DNA of 64,000 nucleotides from [Empedobacter] haloabium (lineage in GTDB: Bacteria; Pseudomonadota; Gammaproteobacteria; Burkholderiales; Burkholderiaceae_D), in assembly GCA_008011715.2 (NCBI GenBank), contig CP136508.1:496001-560000 (forward strand), written 5' to 3'. Both the position numbers and the translations under genes were made by a program. Position 1 is the stretch's first letter. Each line of letters starts with the position of its first letter. This document shows positions 51,401-61,448 of this stretch, piece after piece. Under the pieces are notes generated by a model. It saw nothing but the letters and a program-made list of their open reading frames with translations, had not been told where the DNA came from and did not search any database.

Positions 51401-53065
51401 TTATTTTTCCTTCTTCCCTTCCTCGTCGGTCGAGAAGTTCAGTTCCGGCGCCTCGCCGTCCTTGTTCTCTTCCGCCGGGCTGCCATAGTCGGCCGGCGCA
51501 TCGATCTGCAGTTCGATCTGTTCCGTCATGTCCGTCTTGGCACTCACCGACACCAGTTGTGGGAAGGCGATGATCAGCGCCACCATGATCACTTGTATAC
51601 AGACAAACGGAATCGCGCCCCAGTAGATGTCCGATGTCTTGACCTCCTTCGGCGCCACCGAGCGCAGGTAGAACAGCGCGAAGCCGAACGGCGGGTGCAT
51701 GAACGAGGTCTGCATGTTCACACCCAGCAGCACGCCGAACCAGATCAGGTCGATGCCCAGCTTTTCCGCTACCGGACCCACCAGCGGTACCAGGATGAAG
51801 GCCAGCTCGAAGAAGTCCAGGAAGAACGCCAGGCCGAAGAACAGGATGTTGACGACAATCAGGAAGCCGGTCGCGCCCCCTGGCAAACCTGACAGCAGGT
51901 GCTCGACCCACAGGTCGCCGTTCACGCCACGGAACACCAGCGCGAACACGGTGGAGCCGATCAGGATGAAGATGACGAAGCACGACAGCCGCGTGGTCGA
52001 CATCATCGCCTGCGACAGCAGGCTCCAGTTCAGGCGCCGGTTCATCATCGCCAGCAGGATCGCGCCCAGCGCACCCATGCCGCCGCCCTCCGTGGGCGTG
52101 GCCAGGCCGATGAAGATCGTCCCCAGCACGAGGAAGATCAGCGCCAGCGGCGGGATCAGCACGAACACCACTTTCTCGGCCATGCGCGACAGCAGGCCCA
52201 GTTTCAGGTAGCGATTCGCCAGCGCGAAGGCAAAGGCGCCGACGATGCCCAGCGCGGCGGCGAAGATGCCGACCTCGTCGGCATGGGCCTGCGGATGCGT
52301 GCTTTCATAATAGTGGGCGAAGCCGTATGACGCCGCCACCGCGGCCACCAGCAGCACCAGCAGCGAGCGCACGCCCGAGTCGCCGTTCGGCTCCTTCAGG
52401 TTGCGCGCCTCTTCCGGCAGCGCCGGCGCATGGTGCGGCTTGAAGATGGACACGGCCAGCACGTAGCCGCCATACATCGCGGTCAGCAGCAGGCCGGGCA
52501 CGAACGCGGCCTTGTACATGTCGCCGACCGAGCGGCCCAGCTGGTCGGCCATGACGATCAGCACCAGCGACGGCGGAATGATCTGCGCCAGCGTGCCGGA
52601 AGCGGCGATGACGCCGGAGGCGAGCCGCTTGTCGTAGCCATAGCGCAGCATGACGGGCAGCGAGATCAGGCCCATCGAGATGACCGAAGCGGCGACCACG
52701 CCAGTGGTGGCGGCCAGCAGCGCGCCGACGAAGATGACGGCATAGGCGACGCCGCCGCGGATCGGTCCGAACAGCTGGCCGATGGTGTCCAGCAGGTCTT
52801 CGGCCATGCCCGAGCGTTCCAGGATCAGTCCCATGAACGTGAAGAACGGGATGGCCAGCAGCGTGTCGTTGGCCATGATGCCGAAGATGCGGTTCGGCAG
52901 CGCCTGCAGCAGCTCCGGTTTCAACAGGCCCAGTTCGATGCCGACGAGGCCGAACAGCAGGCCATTGGCCGCCAGCGCGAACGCGACGGGGAAGCCGGAC
53001 AGCAGGAAAATGACGAGCGCCCCGAACATGATGGGCGCCATGTTGGCGATGATGAATGCTTCCAT
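51401..53065 (-). CDS. TRAP transporter large permease
   Basis: 554-residue DctM-type subunit with about 13 or more membrane segments, of the long FcbT3/TakM-like group. Conserved stretches: IPFFTFMGLILERSGMAEDLLDTIGQLFGPIRGGVAYAVIFVGALLAATTGVVAASVISMGLISLPVML, ASGTLAQIIPPSLVLIVMADQLG, PTEGGGMGALGAILLA and LGVNMQTSFMHPPFGFALFYLRSVAP. A charged C-terminal tail follows the last helix. ATG 53065 lies 19 bases after the small permease. No substrate-binding gene is adjacent; the two at 21185 and 27582 are candidate partners. Confidence 0.92.
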   Translation of the reverse strand: MEAFIIANMAPIMFGALVIFLLSGFPVAFALAANGLLFGLVGIELGLLKPELLQALPNRIFGIMANDTLLAIPFFTFMGLILERSGMAEDLLDTIGQLFGPIRGGVAYAVIFVGALLAATTGVVAASVISMGLISLPVMLRYGYDKRLASGVIAASGTLAQIIPPSLVLIVMADQLGRSVGDMYKAAFVPGLLLTAMYGGYVLAVSIFKPHHAPALPEEARNLKEPNGDSGVRSLLVLLVAAVAASYGFAHYYESTHPQAHADEVGIFAAALGIVGAFAFALANRYLKLGLLSRMAEKVVFVLIPPLALIFLVLGTIFIGLATPTEGGGMGALGAILLAMMNRRLNWSLLSQAMMSTTRLSCFVIFILIGSTVFALVFRGVNGDLWVEHLLSGLPGGATGFLIVVNILFFGLAFFLDFFELAFILVPLVGPVAEKLGIDLIWFGVLLGVNMQTSFMHPPFGFALFYLRSVAPKEVKTSDIYWGAIPFVCIQVIMVALIIAFPQLVSVSAKTDMTEQIELQIDAPADYGSPAEENKDGEAPELNFSTDEEGKKEK

Positions 53066-53084
53066 TGTGGTGAACGTTCCCGGC

Positions 53085-53663
53085 TCAGTTGATCTGGTTG
53101 GCCTGCTTGATCGCCTCGATCTCCTCTTCGGGCGACGTGGCGTGCTTGGTGAAGGCGCTGGCATCCAGGCGGCCGCGCAGATAGGCGACGCGCTTGATGA
53201 TTTCCGAGACGCCCTGCAGGATCATCAGCGCGAAGCCGACGGCGACCAGGATCTTGGCGGGCCAGACGATCAGGCCGCCGGCGTTGCTGGACATCTCGCC
53301 ATTGCGCAGCGACTCCAGGCCGAACGGGATGCCGTAGTACAGGATCACCAGGCAGACCGGCATCAGGAAGAACAGGTAGCCGAACAGGTCGAGCCAGACC
53401 TGGGTGCGCTTCGAGAAGCGGCCGGTGACGACGTCGATGCGCACGTGCTCGTCGCGCCGCAACGTGTGGGGGGAAGCCAGCATGAACACAGCGGCAAACA
53501 GATACCACTGGATTTCCAGCCAGGCGTTGGAACTCATGTTAAGGGAATAGCGCACCAGCGCGTTGCCGGCGCAGATCAGCACCGCCAGCAGCAGGGCCCA
53601 GGCCACTACTGCCGCGATGCTGTCGTTCAGCTTGTCGATTGCCCGCGAAACTGCCATGAACAT
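53085..53663 (-). CDS. TRAP transporter small permease
   Basis: 192-residue DctQ-type subunit with four membrane helices (AAVVAWALLLAVLICAGNALVRY, AWLEIQWYLFAAVFMLAS, LFGYLFFLMPVCLVILYYG, AKILVAVGFALMILQGVSEI). NAWLEIQWYLFAAVFMLASPHTLRRDEHVRIDV is characteristic. A GGAGACA site precedes the ATG. Same strand as argH upstream (85-base gap) and the large permease downstream. Confidence 0.9.
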   Translation of the reverse strand: MFMAVSRAIDKLNDSIAAVVAWALLLAVLICAGNALVRYSLNMSSNAWLEIQWYLFAAVFMLASPHTLRRDEHVRIDVVTGRFSKRTQVWLDLFGYLFFLMPVCLVILYYGIPFGLESLRNGEMSSNAGGLIVWPAKILVAVGFALMILQGVSEIIKRVAYLRGRLDASAFTKHATSPEEEIEAIKQANQIN

Positions 53664-53748
53664 CGTTGTCTCCTCGCTTCTTGTCGGGCGCTGCGTTGGC
53701 GCCCGTATTGCGGTGTTGGTTGATGCGGCGTGACGGAGTGGGAAGCGT

Positions 53749-55146
53749 CTACATGGCGAGCTGGCTCCTGATGCGGGCGATCGCCGCGCGCACCTGGTTC
53801 GGCGCGGTGCCGCCGACGTGGTCGCGCGCTGCCACCGAACCTTCCAGGGTCAGCACGGCAAACACGTCGTCGCCGATCAGCGGCGAGAACTGGCGCAGCT
53901 GCTCCAGCGACAGGTCGGCCAGGTCGCAGCCGGCGTCCACGCAGGTGCGCACGGCATGGGCCACGGCTTCGTGCGCGTCGCGGAACGGCAGCCCCTTCTT
54001 GACCAGGTAGTCGGCCAGGTCGGTGGCGGTGGCGTAGCCCTGCAGCGCGGCGGCGCGCATCGCTTCCGGTTTCACGGTGATGCCGCCGGCCATGTCGGCG
54101 AAGATGCGCAGCGTGTCGACTACCGTATCGACGGTGTCGAACAGCGGTTCCTTGTCTTCCTGGTTGTCCTTGTTGTAGGCCAGCGGCTGGCCCTTCATCA
54201 GGGTCAGGAGGCCCATCAGGTGGCCGTATACGCGGCCGGTCTTGCCGCGCGCCAGTTCCGGCACGTCCGGGTTTTTTTTCTGCGGCATGATCGACGAGCC
54301 GGTGCAGAAGCGGTCGGCGATGTCGATGAAGCCCACCCGTGGGCTCATCCAGATCACCAGCTCTTCCGACATGCGCGACACGTGCGTCATGATCAGCGAG
54401 GCGGCCGCCGTGAATTCGATCGCGAAGTCGCGGTCGGAGACGGCGTCCAGCGAGTTGTGGCAGACGTCGTCGAAACCGAGGGTCTGCGCCACGCGCAGGC
54501 GGTCGATCGGGAAGGTGGTGCCGGCCAGCGCGGCGGCGCCCAGCGGCAGGCGGTTGACGCGCTTGCGGCAGTCGGCCATGCGTTCGGCGTCGCGGCCGAA
54601 CATCTCCACGTAGGCCAGCATATGGTGGCCGAACGTGATCGGCTGCGCCACCTGCATGTGCGTGAAGCCGGGCAGGATCGTGTCGGCGTGGCGTTCGGCC
54701 AGGTCGAGCAGGGCGGTGCGCAGTTGCGCCAGCAGGCCGGTGATGTCGTCGATGGCCGAGCGCACGTACAGGCGGATGTCGGTCGCGACCTGGTCGTTGC
54801 GCGAGCGGCCCGTGTGCAGGCGCTTGCCGGCGTCGCCTGCCAGTTCGGTCAGGCGTTTTTCGATATTCAGGTGCACGTCTTCCAGGTCCAGCAGCCACTC
54901 GAACTGGCCGGCGTCGATCTCGGCGGCGATCTGCGCCATGCCCTTGCGGATCGCTTCCAGGTCGGCGGCGGGGATGATGCCCTGGGCCGCCAGCATCTCG
55001 GCATGGGCCAGCGAGCCTTCGATGTCGGCCTTGGCCATGCGTTTGTCGAAGAACACGGAGGCGGTATAGCGCTTGACGAGATCGGAGACGGGTTCGGAGA
55101 AGCGAGCCGACCAGGCCTCGCCTTTTTTGGAGAGTTGTGCAGTCAT
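53749..55146 (-). CDS. argH: Argininosuccinate lyase
   Basis: 465-residue last enzyme of arginine biosynthesis: argininosuccinate to arginine and fumarate. Fumarase-superfamily signature [12 protein letters not shown], with [57 protein letters not shown] and [36 protein letters not shown] 55146 begins [19 protein letters not shown]; the longer frame upstream is not family-like. A TATAAT -10-like box is visible on the minus strand about 55 bases before the ATG. Confidence 0.96.
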   Translation of the reverse strand: MTAQLSKKGEAWSARFSEPVSDLVKRYTASVFFDKRMAKADIEGSLAHAEMLAAQGIIPAADLEAIRKGMAQIAAEIDAGQFEWLLDLEDVHLNIEKRLTELAGDAGKRLHTGRSRNDQVATDIRLYVRSAIDDITGLLAQLRTALLDLAERHADTILPGFTHMQVAQPITFGHHMLAYVEMFGRDAERMADCRKRVNRLPLGAAALAGTTFPIDRLRVAQTLGFDDVCHNSLDAVSDRDFAIEFTAAASLIMTHVSRMSEELVIWMSPRVGFIDIADRFCTGSSIMPQKKNPDVPELARGKTGRVYGHLMGLLTLMKGQPLAYNKDNQEDKEPLFDTVDTVVDTLRIFADMAGGITVKPEAMRAAALQGYATATDLADYLVKKGLPFRDAHEAVAHAVRTCVDAGCDLADLSLEQLRQFSPLIGDDVFAVLTLEGSVAARDHVGGTAPNQVRAAIARIRSQLAM

Positions 55147-55284
55147 GGTGTGGGTCCGGTTATTGAAGCCCCGCCGCGGCGTGGGGCCTCCTTTACTGAT
55201 TATAAACAAGGTTTGCCCGGCGGCGGCCTTTTGGCTGCCGGCCGCCTGGGGTGGTATCGTTGTGTTTTTGTCCAGGAGAGATCG

Positions 55285-55902
55285 ATGAGGAAGTTTGCCG
55301 CCGTCGTAAGCACGCTGGCGCTGGCCGCCGGCGCGCAGGCGCAGCAGCTGTTGCAGTCGTCCATGCAGTCGTCCATGCAGCCTTCGCTGCAGTCGTCGAC
55401 GCAATCGTCCATGCGGCCGGCGTTGCAGCCCGCGCTGCAGGCGCGCATCGTGCGCGCGGCCGACGTGGCCAGCGTCGATGCCATTGTCGCGGCGCTGTAC
55501 GAGACGATCTCCGGCCCGGCCGGCCGGCCGCGCGACTGGGAGCGCCTGCGCGCGCTGTTCCGCCCGGACGGCCGCATGATCGTGCATGGACCGAACAAGG
55601 AAGGCGGCTACAACACCCGGGTAATGGCGGTCGACGACTACATCGAGCGTGTCGCGCCGCTGTTCGCCAAGGAGGGCTTTTTCGAGACGGAGCTGGCACG
55701 CCAGAGCGAGCAGTTCGGCACGATCGCGCACGTGTTCTCCACCTACGAGTCGCGCCATGCGCCGGACGAGAAGCCGTTCCAGCGCGGGATCAACAGCATC
55801 CAGCTCGTCAACGACGGCCAGCGCTGGTGGGTGCAGTCGCTGGTCTGGCAGGCCGAGTCGGAGCAGCACCCCCTGCCGGCCCGCTACCTGAAGGCGCGCT
55901 GA
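55285..55902 (+). CDS. Exported NTF2-like-fold protein with QSSM repeats
   Basis: 205 residues: signal peptide [19 protein letters not shown], a low-complexity segment of seven tetrapeptides ([28 protein letters not shown]), then a domain of about 150 residues with [68 protein letters not shown] and [21 protein letters not shown], typical of SnoaL/NTF2-like proteins. Periplasmic; ligand unknown. Preceded by an AGGAGAG site; its stop overlaps the GNAT start (TGATG). Confidence 0.75.
   Translation: MRKFAAVVSTLALAAGAQAQQLLQSSMQSSMQPSLQSSTQSSMRPALQPALQARIVRAADVASVDAIVAALYETISGPAGRPRDWERLRALFRPDGRMIVHGPNKEGGYNTRVMAVDDYIERVAPLFAKEGFFETELARQSEQFGTIAHVFSTYESRHAPDEKPFQRGINSIQLVNDGQRWWVQSLVWQAESEQHPLPARYLKAR
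55354..55437 (+). repeat. Seven 12-bp tandem repeats inside a coding region
   Basis: Consensus CAGTCGTCCATG repeated seven times in frame; the first two units are identical and later units drift (CAGCCTTCGCTG, CAATCGTCCATG, CAGCCCGCGCTG). The unit length of 12 keeps the frame, so slippage would change the linker length by four residues at a time. Confidence 0.85.
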
Positions 55903-56336
55903 TGGTCTTCGTCGTCGATACCGACAAGGCGCGCCTGGACGTGGCCATGATCCACCGCTTCCTCAGCGAGGAATCGACGTGGGCGCTGGGCATCCCGCGC
56001 GAACTGGTGCAGCGCGCCATCGACCATTCGCTGTGTTTCGGCGTGTACGACGCCGATGGCGCCCAGCTGGCGTTCGCGCGCGTGATCAGCGACCAGGCCA
56101 CGTTCGCCTATTTGCTCGACGTGTTCGTGCTGCCGGCGCACCGGGGCCAGGGCCACAGCACGCGGCTGATGGATGCCGTGATGGCGCATCCGGGCCTGCA
56201 GGGCCTGCGCCGCTTCATGCTGGCGACGATGACGGCGCCGGACCTGTATGCGCGCTACGGCTTCGCGCCGCCGGCGCTGCCGCAGGCGCTGATGGAGCGT
56301 AATTTCCCCGACATCTACCGGAGCGGACCTGCCTGA
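55902..56336 (+). CDS. GNAT-family acetyltransferase
   Basis: 144 residues with the GNAT acetyl-CoA loop [46 protein letters not shown]. It is of the small single-domain type that acetylates amines on proteins, peptides or small molecules; substrate unknown. ATG overlaps the previous stop codon (ATGA-type overlap in reverse order, TGATG), so it is co-translated with the NTF2-like gene. Confidence 0.88.
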   Translation: MVFVVDTDKARLDVAMIHRFLSEESTWALGIPRELVQRAIDHSLCFGVYDADGAQLAFARVISDQATFAYLLDVFVLPAHRGQGHSTRLMDAVMAHPGLQGLRRFMLATMTAPDLYARYGFAPPALPQALMERNFPDIYRSGPA

Positions 56337-56529
56337 GCGACCGCACATGTGGCGGAGCGCCACACCTGGCGCGGATTTTTTTCGCCACAGCCGTGCGTCG
56401 GTTGAGTTTTCCAGCCGACGTGCGTAGAGTGAAACGATGTCTTTTTTAACATGGCCGGACGGCTTGGCCAGGCGCGCGCCTTTGCGCCCTGGCCCGGCCC
56501 GACCGGCTCCAACCAGTCCAGGAGCTTCG

Positions 56530-59271
56530 ATGAGCAAGCAATACCGGCCTAGCGGCCCATGCCTTTCCACTCTCGCCCATGCCGTGCGCGCCGCGCTGGT
56601 GCTGGGCCTGTGCTCGGGCGCGGCGCTGGCGCAGACCGCCGCACCGGCCACCCCCTTGCCTCGCGTGGAAATCACCGGGTCCGCGATCCGCCAGATCGAA
56701 TCGGAAACGCCGCTGCCGGTGCAGGTCGTGACGCGCGAGGAGATCGAGAAAGCCGGTGTGACGACGGCGGCCGAACTGATGACGCGCATTTCCGCCAACG
56801 TGGGCGGGCTGACCGATGGCGTCAGCATCAACGTGGGCGGCGACCAGCGTGGCCTGAACAGCGCCAACCTGCGCGGCATCGGCACGTCGTCCACGCTGGT
56901 GCTGCTGAACGGCCGGCGCATGGCCAATTTCGCGTCGCCTGGCGACGATGCCGGCGTGGACCTGAACAATATCCCGGCGGCGGCGATCGCCCGCGTCGAG
57001 GTGCTGATGGACGGCGCCTCGGCGCTGTACGGCACCGACGCCATCGGCGGCGTGATCAACTTCATCACGCGCAAGGATTTCCACGGCATCGAACTCAATG
57101 CCTACCGCGGCACGACGGACGAAGGCGGTGCCGGCAAACGTGCCGGTACCATCAGCGCCGGCATCGGCGATATCGGGCAGGACGGCTACAACCTGTTCGC
57201 CGTGTTCGACTGGCAGGGCACCGACGCGCTGCGCAGCTCCCAGCGCAGCTTCATTCCCGAGCTGCGCATCCCCGAGCGGCTGGGCCACCTGCTGTCCGGC
57301 TTTACCAGCCCGGCCAATATCCGCCTGACGTCGGCGCAGCGCGACTACCTGCAGGAAAGCGGGTTCCTGCTCAATGGCCGCCCCATCACGAACCGCCTGA
57401 TCAACCTGTCGATCCCGAACTGCAGCCCGCCCGCGAACCTGTACCTGCCCGCCGGCACCGGCGGCGTCGATGCCTGCACCTACGACTACATGGGCGACAC
57501 GGAGCTGTATCCGAAGTCGAACAAGCAGAACTTCCTGAGCCGCGGCGTGCTGAAGCTGGACGCCAACAACCAGCTGTATGCGGAGGTGGCGCTGAGCCGC
57601 TCGCGCACCAACTACGTGGGCTCGTCGGCGCGCGTGACCGGCTATATCGACGCCAGCCGCGTGCCGGCGCTGGCCAACGCAGGCCTGGAGAACGTGACGG
57701 ACGACGACGTGCCGGGCGAGCTGGAACTGCGCATGCGCCTGACGGAAGCGGGCAACCGCACCAGCGAGCTGACGAGCCAGAGCCAGCGCTACGTGCTGGG
57801 GCTGACGGGCACGGTGGCCGGCTGGGACTACGACATCGGCGTGAACCACAGCGTCAACGTCGTCAAGGACAAGGACATGCACGGCTACGTGTTGTACAAC
57901 GAGCTGCTGGAAGGGATCGCGGCAGGGCTGATCAATCCGTTCGGGCCTTCCGGCGCGGAAGGACGCGCACTGCTCGATCGCATCCAGGTCAACGATGTGG
58001 TGCGCCATTCGAAAGGCACGATGGATTCCATCGACTTCAAGGCCTCGCGTACCGTGCTGCCGCTGGCCGGCGGCGACCTGGCGCTGGCGGTCGGCGGCGA
58101 GGTGCGGCGCGAACGCACCGACTTCACGCCGTCGGCGCTCCTGATGAGCGACAACATCAACAATGACGCGGCGCCGGAAGGCGGCAAGGCCACCAGCGAC
58201 AAGCGCCACGTGTCCGCGATCTTCGGCGAACTGCAGGCGCCGTTCACGAAGGAGTGGCAGGGCCAGCTCTCGGCCCGTTACGACCGTTACCAGCAGGTGG
58301 GCGGCGCACTGAGCCCGAAGGTGGGTGTCAGCTACACGCCGGTCAAGTCCGTGATGCTGCGCGGCTCGGCCGGCCGCGGCTTCCGCGCGCCGTCGATGAC
58401 GGACCTGTACCGCCCGACCGTCTACAGCTCGACGGCGACCCTGCCGGATCCGGTCTACTGCGCCACGGTCGAGAACAACTACGCCGACTGCGCCGACAAC
58501 TGGGATACGCGCCGCTACAGCAACGCCGACCTGAAGCCGGAGCGCAGCAAGCAGTTCTCGCTGGGTGCCGTGGTGGAGGCGGGCAAGCACGTCACGGCCA
58601 GCCTGGATTACTGGAACATCCGCCGCACCAACCTGATCAGCGAACTGGGCGACGACATCATCCTGGGCAACCTGGCCAAGTACGGTGACCTGGTGCACCG
58701 CGACGAGGACGGCCTGATCGACTACATCGAGCTGCGCAAGGAAAACCGCGGCGCCCAGGTGGCGCGCGGCCTGGACCTGATGGTGGACGTGCACGGCGTC
58801 GACACGGGCATCGGCCGTTTCGGCGGCCGGCTGACCGGCACGTACGTCCTGAAGTCGAAGGTGCAGACCGGGCCGGGCGATCCGTTCGTCAGCAACCTGG
58901 GGCGCTTCGTGACGGACATGGTGGTGCAGCGCTGGCGCCACACGTTGTCGTTCGACTGGGAGCGCGGCCCGCTGTCGGCCAGCCTGTCGAACACCTTCTC
59001 GTCCGGCTACGACGACCAGAATTCCGCGATCAACGTCGACGACGGCAGCGTCGTGGCGGCCAACCGGGTGTCGTCGTACTCGCTGTGGGACCTGTCGGGC
59101 GCGTGGGCCGTCAACAAGGCGTGGAAGGTGCGCGCCGGCGTGCAGAACCTGGCCGACAAGAGCCCGCCGTATTCGAACCAGGCCTACTTCTTCCTGTCGG
59201 GCTACGATCCGACCTACACCGATCCGCGCGGCAGGCGTTTCTATGCCAGCGTAAACTACGTGTTCAAGTAG
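56530..59271 (+). CDS. TonB-dependent outer membrane receptor
   Basis: 913-residue receptor. Signal peptide to about LGLCSGAALAQ, then plug domain (about 45-170: RVEITGSAIRQIESETPLPVQVVTREEIEKAGVTTAAELM, GGDQRGLNSANLRGIGTSSTLVLLNGRRM, LYGTDAIGGVINFITRKDFHG), then a beta-barrel ending in the aromatic residue motif YASVNYVFK. The type resembles the large receptors for peptides or oligosaccharides rather than classical siderophore receptors; no TonB box is obvious. AGGAGC precedes ATG 56530, and in-frame codons upstream look non-coding. About 190 bases of leader precede it without a gene. Confidence 0.92.
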   Translation: MSKQYRPSGPCLSTLAHAVRAALVLGLCSGAALAQTAAPATPLPRVEITGSAIRQIESETPLPVQVVTREEIEKAGVTTAAELMTRISANVGGLTDGVSINVGGDQRGLNSANLRGIGTSSTLVLLNGRRMANFASPGDDAGVDLNNIPAAAIARVEVLMDGASALYGTDAIGGVINFITRKDFHGIELNAYRGTTDEGGAGKRAGTISAGIGDIGQDGYNLFAVFDWQGTDALRSSQRSFIPELRIPERLGHLLSGFTSPANIRLTSAQRDYLQESGFLLNGRPITNRLINLSIPNCSPPANLYLPAGTGGVDACTYDYMGDTELYPKSNKQNFLSRGVLKLDANNQLYAEVALSRSRTNYVGSSARVTGYIDASRVPALANAGLENVTDDDVPGELELRMRLTEAGNRTSELTSQSQRYVLGLTGTVAGWDYDIGVNHSVNVVKDKDMHGYVLYNELLEGIAAGLINPFGPSGAEGRALLDRIQVNDVVRHSKGTMDSIDFKASRTVLPLAGGDLALAVGGEVRRERTDFTPSALLMSDNINNDAAPEGGKATSDKRHVSAIFGELQAPFTKEWQGQLSARYDRYQQVGGALSPKVGVSYTPVKSVMLRGSAGRGFRAPSMTDLYRPTVYSSTATLPDPVYCATVENNYADCADNWDTRRYSNADLKPERSKQFSLGAVVEAGKHVTASLDYWNIRRTNLISELGDDIILGNLAKYGDLVHRDEDGLIDYIELRKENRGAQVARGLDLMVDVHGVDTGIGRFGGRLTGTYVLKSKVQTGPGDPFVSNLGRFVTDMVVQRWRHTLSFDWERGPLSASLSNTFSSGYDDQNSAINVDDGSVVAANRVSSYSLWDLSGAWAVNKAWKVRAGVQNLADKSPPYSNQAYFFLSGYDPTYTDPRGRRFYASVNYVFK

Positions 59272-59278
59272 CCAACGC

Positions 59279-59346
59279 TTGGGGTCTGTCCTTCGGAACA
59301 GACCCCAACACCGAAGACCGGGGTCAGACCCGCCGGGTCTGACCCC
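59279..59346. repeat. Two adjacent hairpins, GGGGTCTGTCC and GGGGTCAGACCC
   Basis: First hairpin: TTGGGGTCTGT (59279-59289) with ACAGACCCCAA (59298-59308). Second: GGGGTCAGACCC (59320-59331), GCC loop, GGGTCTGACCCC (59335-59346). Both have perfect arms. They follow the TonB receptor stop codon directly and show the two word types of the repeat family side by side. Confidence 0.9.
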
Positions 59347-59451
59347 AGCTCTCTGGTTTTGGGTGCAAAAACGTCTGTGGCTGGCTCAAAATTTTCTTTA
59401 CCTTAGCGTTGGATAAGACCCAGCTTCATTGAAATCAGAACAGGAGGATGC

Positions 59452-60735
59452 ATGCGCAAGCGGTCGTTCAACTGGTTTTCTTTCCTAGCCATCCTGCTCG
59501 CCGCCGCGCTGGCCCACCTGCCCGCCACCGCCCAGGAACCAGACACCCTCAAGCCCCCACCCGAAGCCACCGCCCCCGAAAAGCCGCTGCCCGTCGCCAA
59601 AGGCTCGCTCGTCATCATCGGCGGCGGCCTGCGCGGCGACAACGCGGACGTGTGGTCGAAGATCGTCAGCCTGGCCGGCGGCCGCGGCGCCCGCATCGCC
59701 GTGTTCCCGTCCGCCTCCGGCACGCCGGAGAAGGCGGCCGAGATCATCATCGGCTACCTGAAGAAATACGGCGCCGACGCCTTTGCCGTGCCGGTGGCGA
59801 TCCGGCTGGCCGGCAGCGACTACCGCAAGGCCGCCGAGGATGCGGCGCTGGCCGAGAAGATCCGCAAGTCCGGCGGCGTGTATTTCGCCGGCGGCGACCA
59901 GAGCCGCATCACCAAGGCGCTGGTGCGCGAGGACGGCACCCGCACGGCGGCGCTGGAGGCGGTGTGGGACCTGTACCGCCGCGGCGGGGTCGTCGCCGGC
60001 ACCAGCGCCGGTGCGGCGATCATGAGCAGCACGATGTTCCACAATCCGCGCGCCATCCTGCCGATGCTGCGCAGCGGGATCACGGACGGGCAGGAGGTCG
60101 CGCCGGGGCTGGGCTTCATCGGCGACGACGTGTTCGTCGACCAGCATTTATTGGTGCGCGGCCGCTTCGCGCGCATGATTCCCGCCATGCTGACCAAGAA
60201 CTACAAGCTGGGCCTGGGCATCGACGAGGACAGCGCCTTCGTCATCAACGCCCAGCGCGAGGTGGAGGTGATCGGCTACAGCGGCGGTCTGCTGATCGAT
60301 ACGTCGCAGGCGGTATGGGACAAGAGCAAGCCGGACTTCAACGTCAGCAACGTGCGGATCAGCTACCTGGACCGGGGCGACCGCTTCAACATCATCACGC
60401 ACAGCTTCACGCCGGCGCCGGACAAGGCGGGCGGCCGTATCGAGCCGGGCCGCGAGGCGCTGCGCGGTCCCGTCTACAGCAACGACATCCTGGGGAACCA
60501 TGCCGTGGTCCAGCTGATGGAGCGGCTGATCGACAGCGACCAGGAGGAGGCGATCGGCGTCGCCAGCGGCAATCCGCGCGGCACCACGCCGGAAATCGGC
60601 TTCGAGTTCCGCTTCACCAAGACGCCGGAAAGCGTGGGCTATATCTCCGGCATTGCCGAGGCCTATTCGGTGCTCAACATCAGGCTCGACGTGCGGCCGA
60701 TCGACATCCCGCGCCCCCTGTATAAATATCGCTGA
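59452..60735 (+). CDS. Secreted cyanophycinase-like S51 peptidase
   Basis: 427 residues with an export signal (FLAILLAAALAHLPATAQ) and the S51 serine peptidase fold of cyanophycinase: GSLVIIGGGLRGDNADVWSKIV, VFFAGGDQSRITKAL-like run (GGVYFAGGDQSRITKALV) and GGVVAGTSAGAAIMSSTMF with nucleophile Ser185. Extracellular cyanophycinases (CphE type) split cyanophycin, a polymer of Asp and Arg. Whether this protein does so is inferred from family and signal. No TonB link is proven, though the receptor gene is upstream. It converges with the anti-sigma factor gene. Confidence 0.88.
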   Translation: MRKRSFNWFSFLAILLAAALAHLPATAQEPDTLKPPPEATAPEKPLPVAKGSLVIIGGGLRGDNADVWSKIVSLAGGRGARIAVFPSASGTPEKAAEIIIGYLKKYGADAFAVPVAIRLAGSDYRKAAEDAALAEKIRKSGGVYFAGGDQSRITKALVREDGTRTAALEAVWDLYRRGGVVAGTSAGAAIMSSTMFHNPRAILPMLRSGITDGQEVAPGLGFIGDDVFVDQHLLVRGRFARMIPAMLTKNYKLGLGIDEDSAFVINAQREVEVIGYSGGLLIDTSQAVWDKSKPDFNVSNVRISYLDRGDRFNIITHSFTPAPDKAGGRIEPGREALRGPVYSNDILGNHAVVQLMERLIDSDQEEAIGVASGNPRGTTPEIGFEFRFTKTPESVGYISGIAEAYSVLNIRLDVRPIDIPRPLYKYR

Positions 60736-60749
60736 GACAGCCCCCGGGC

Positions 60750-61448
60750 CTACAACAGCCTTACCCAACTACCCTTGTACAGCACCGGCCCGGTCGGCGC
60801 ATTCGGATTGGGCGAGCCGCCTCTCGGCTCCACGCTGACGGCCAGCATCGCCACGTCGTCGCCCAGCGCGCGCTCGTTCACCGGGAACTGGGCGCTGCCT
60901 TTGTCGTCCAGGATGCCCAGCGAGCGTGGCGTGCCCTGTTGGGTGATGGCCCACAGCTGCAGCGTGCGTTCGTCCGGCACGGCGGTCTGGCCCAGCACGC
61001 GCACGGCGACGGTGCCGTTGCGGTAATCCGCGGTGACGAGCAAGGCGGCCTGGGCGCGCTCGTCCGCCAGCGTGGCCACCGTGTCCACCTGCGCCGGCCG
61101 TTGCAGCGCCAGCACCAGCGCCAGCGCCGTGGCGGCGGCGGTCCCGGTCAGGCCCAGCGTGCGCCACCACTGCAGCGGGTCGCGGTGCCAGAACTGCCAG
61201 CGCTTCGGCGGCGGTTCGAGGTGCAGGCGCCGCTCGATGGCGCGCCAGACCCGTTCACGCGGTGCCCGCTCGCCGCTGAATTCCCCCAGCGGCACCAGGC
61301 GCGCGTGCCACTCCTGCACCAGGCGGCGCAGCGCCGCGTCGCCATGCAGCCAGCCTTCGAAGCGGCGCCGGGCAGCGCCCTTCAAAGTGCCCAGCACGTA
61401 TTCGGCCGCGAGGCGGTCGCGCAGTTCCGGATTGTCGCGGATGTTCAC
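60750..61448 (-). CDS. Anti-sigma factor (RskA-like)
   Basis: 232 residues. The N-terminal anti-sigma domain (1-80: [43 protein letters not shown]) is cytoplasmic, one membrane helix (about [19 protein letters not shown]) follows, then the periplasmic RskA C-terminal domain ([44 protein letters not shown]). It has no zinc-finger His-Cys motif. GTG start at 61448 overlaps the sigma factor stop by four bases (GTGA) and has a GGGAGGGG site. Confidence 0.87.
   Translation of the reverse strand: MNIRDNPELRDRLAAEYVLGTLKGAARRRFEGWLHGDAALRRLVQEWHARLVPLGEFSGERAPRERVWRAIERRLHLEPPPKRWQFWHRDPLQWWRTLGLTGTAAATALALVLALQRPAQVDTVATLADERAQAALLVTADYRNGTVAVRVLGQTAVPDERTLQLWAITQQGTPRSLGILDDKGSAQFPVNERALGDDVAMLAVSVEPRGGSPNPNAPTGPVLYKGSWVRLL

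Noticed and set aside
56446..58941. 831-residue minus-strand frame opposite the TonB receptor
   Set aside because: Composition is typical of a reverse-complement reading (His/Val/Gln/Arg-rich) and the plus strand has a complete receptor.
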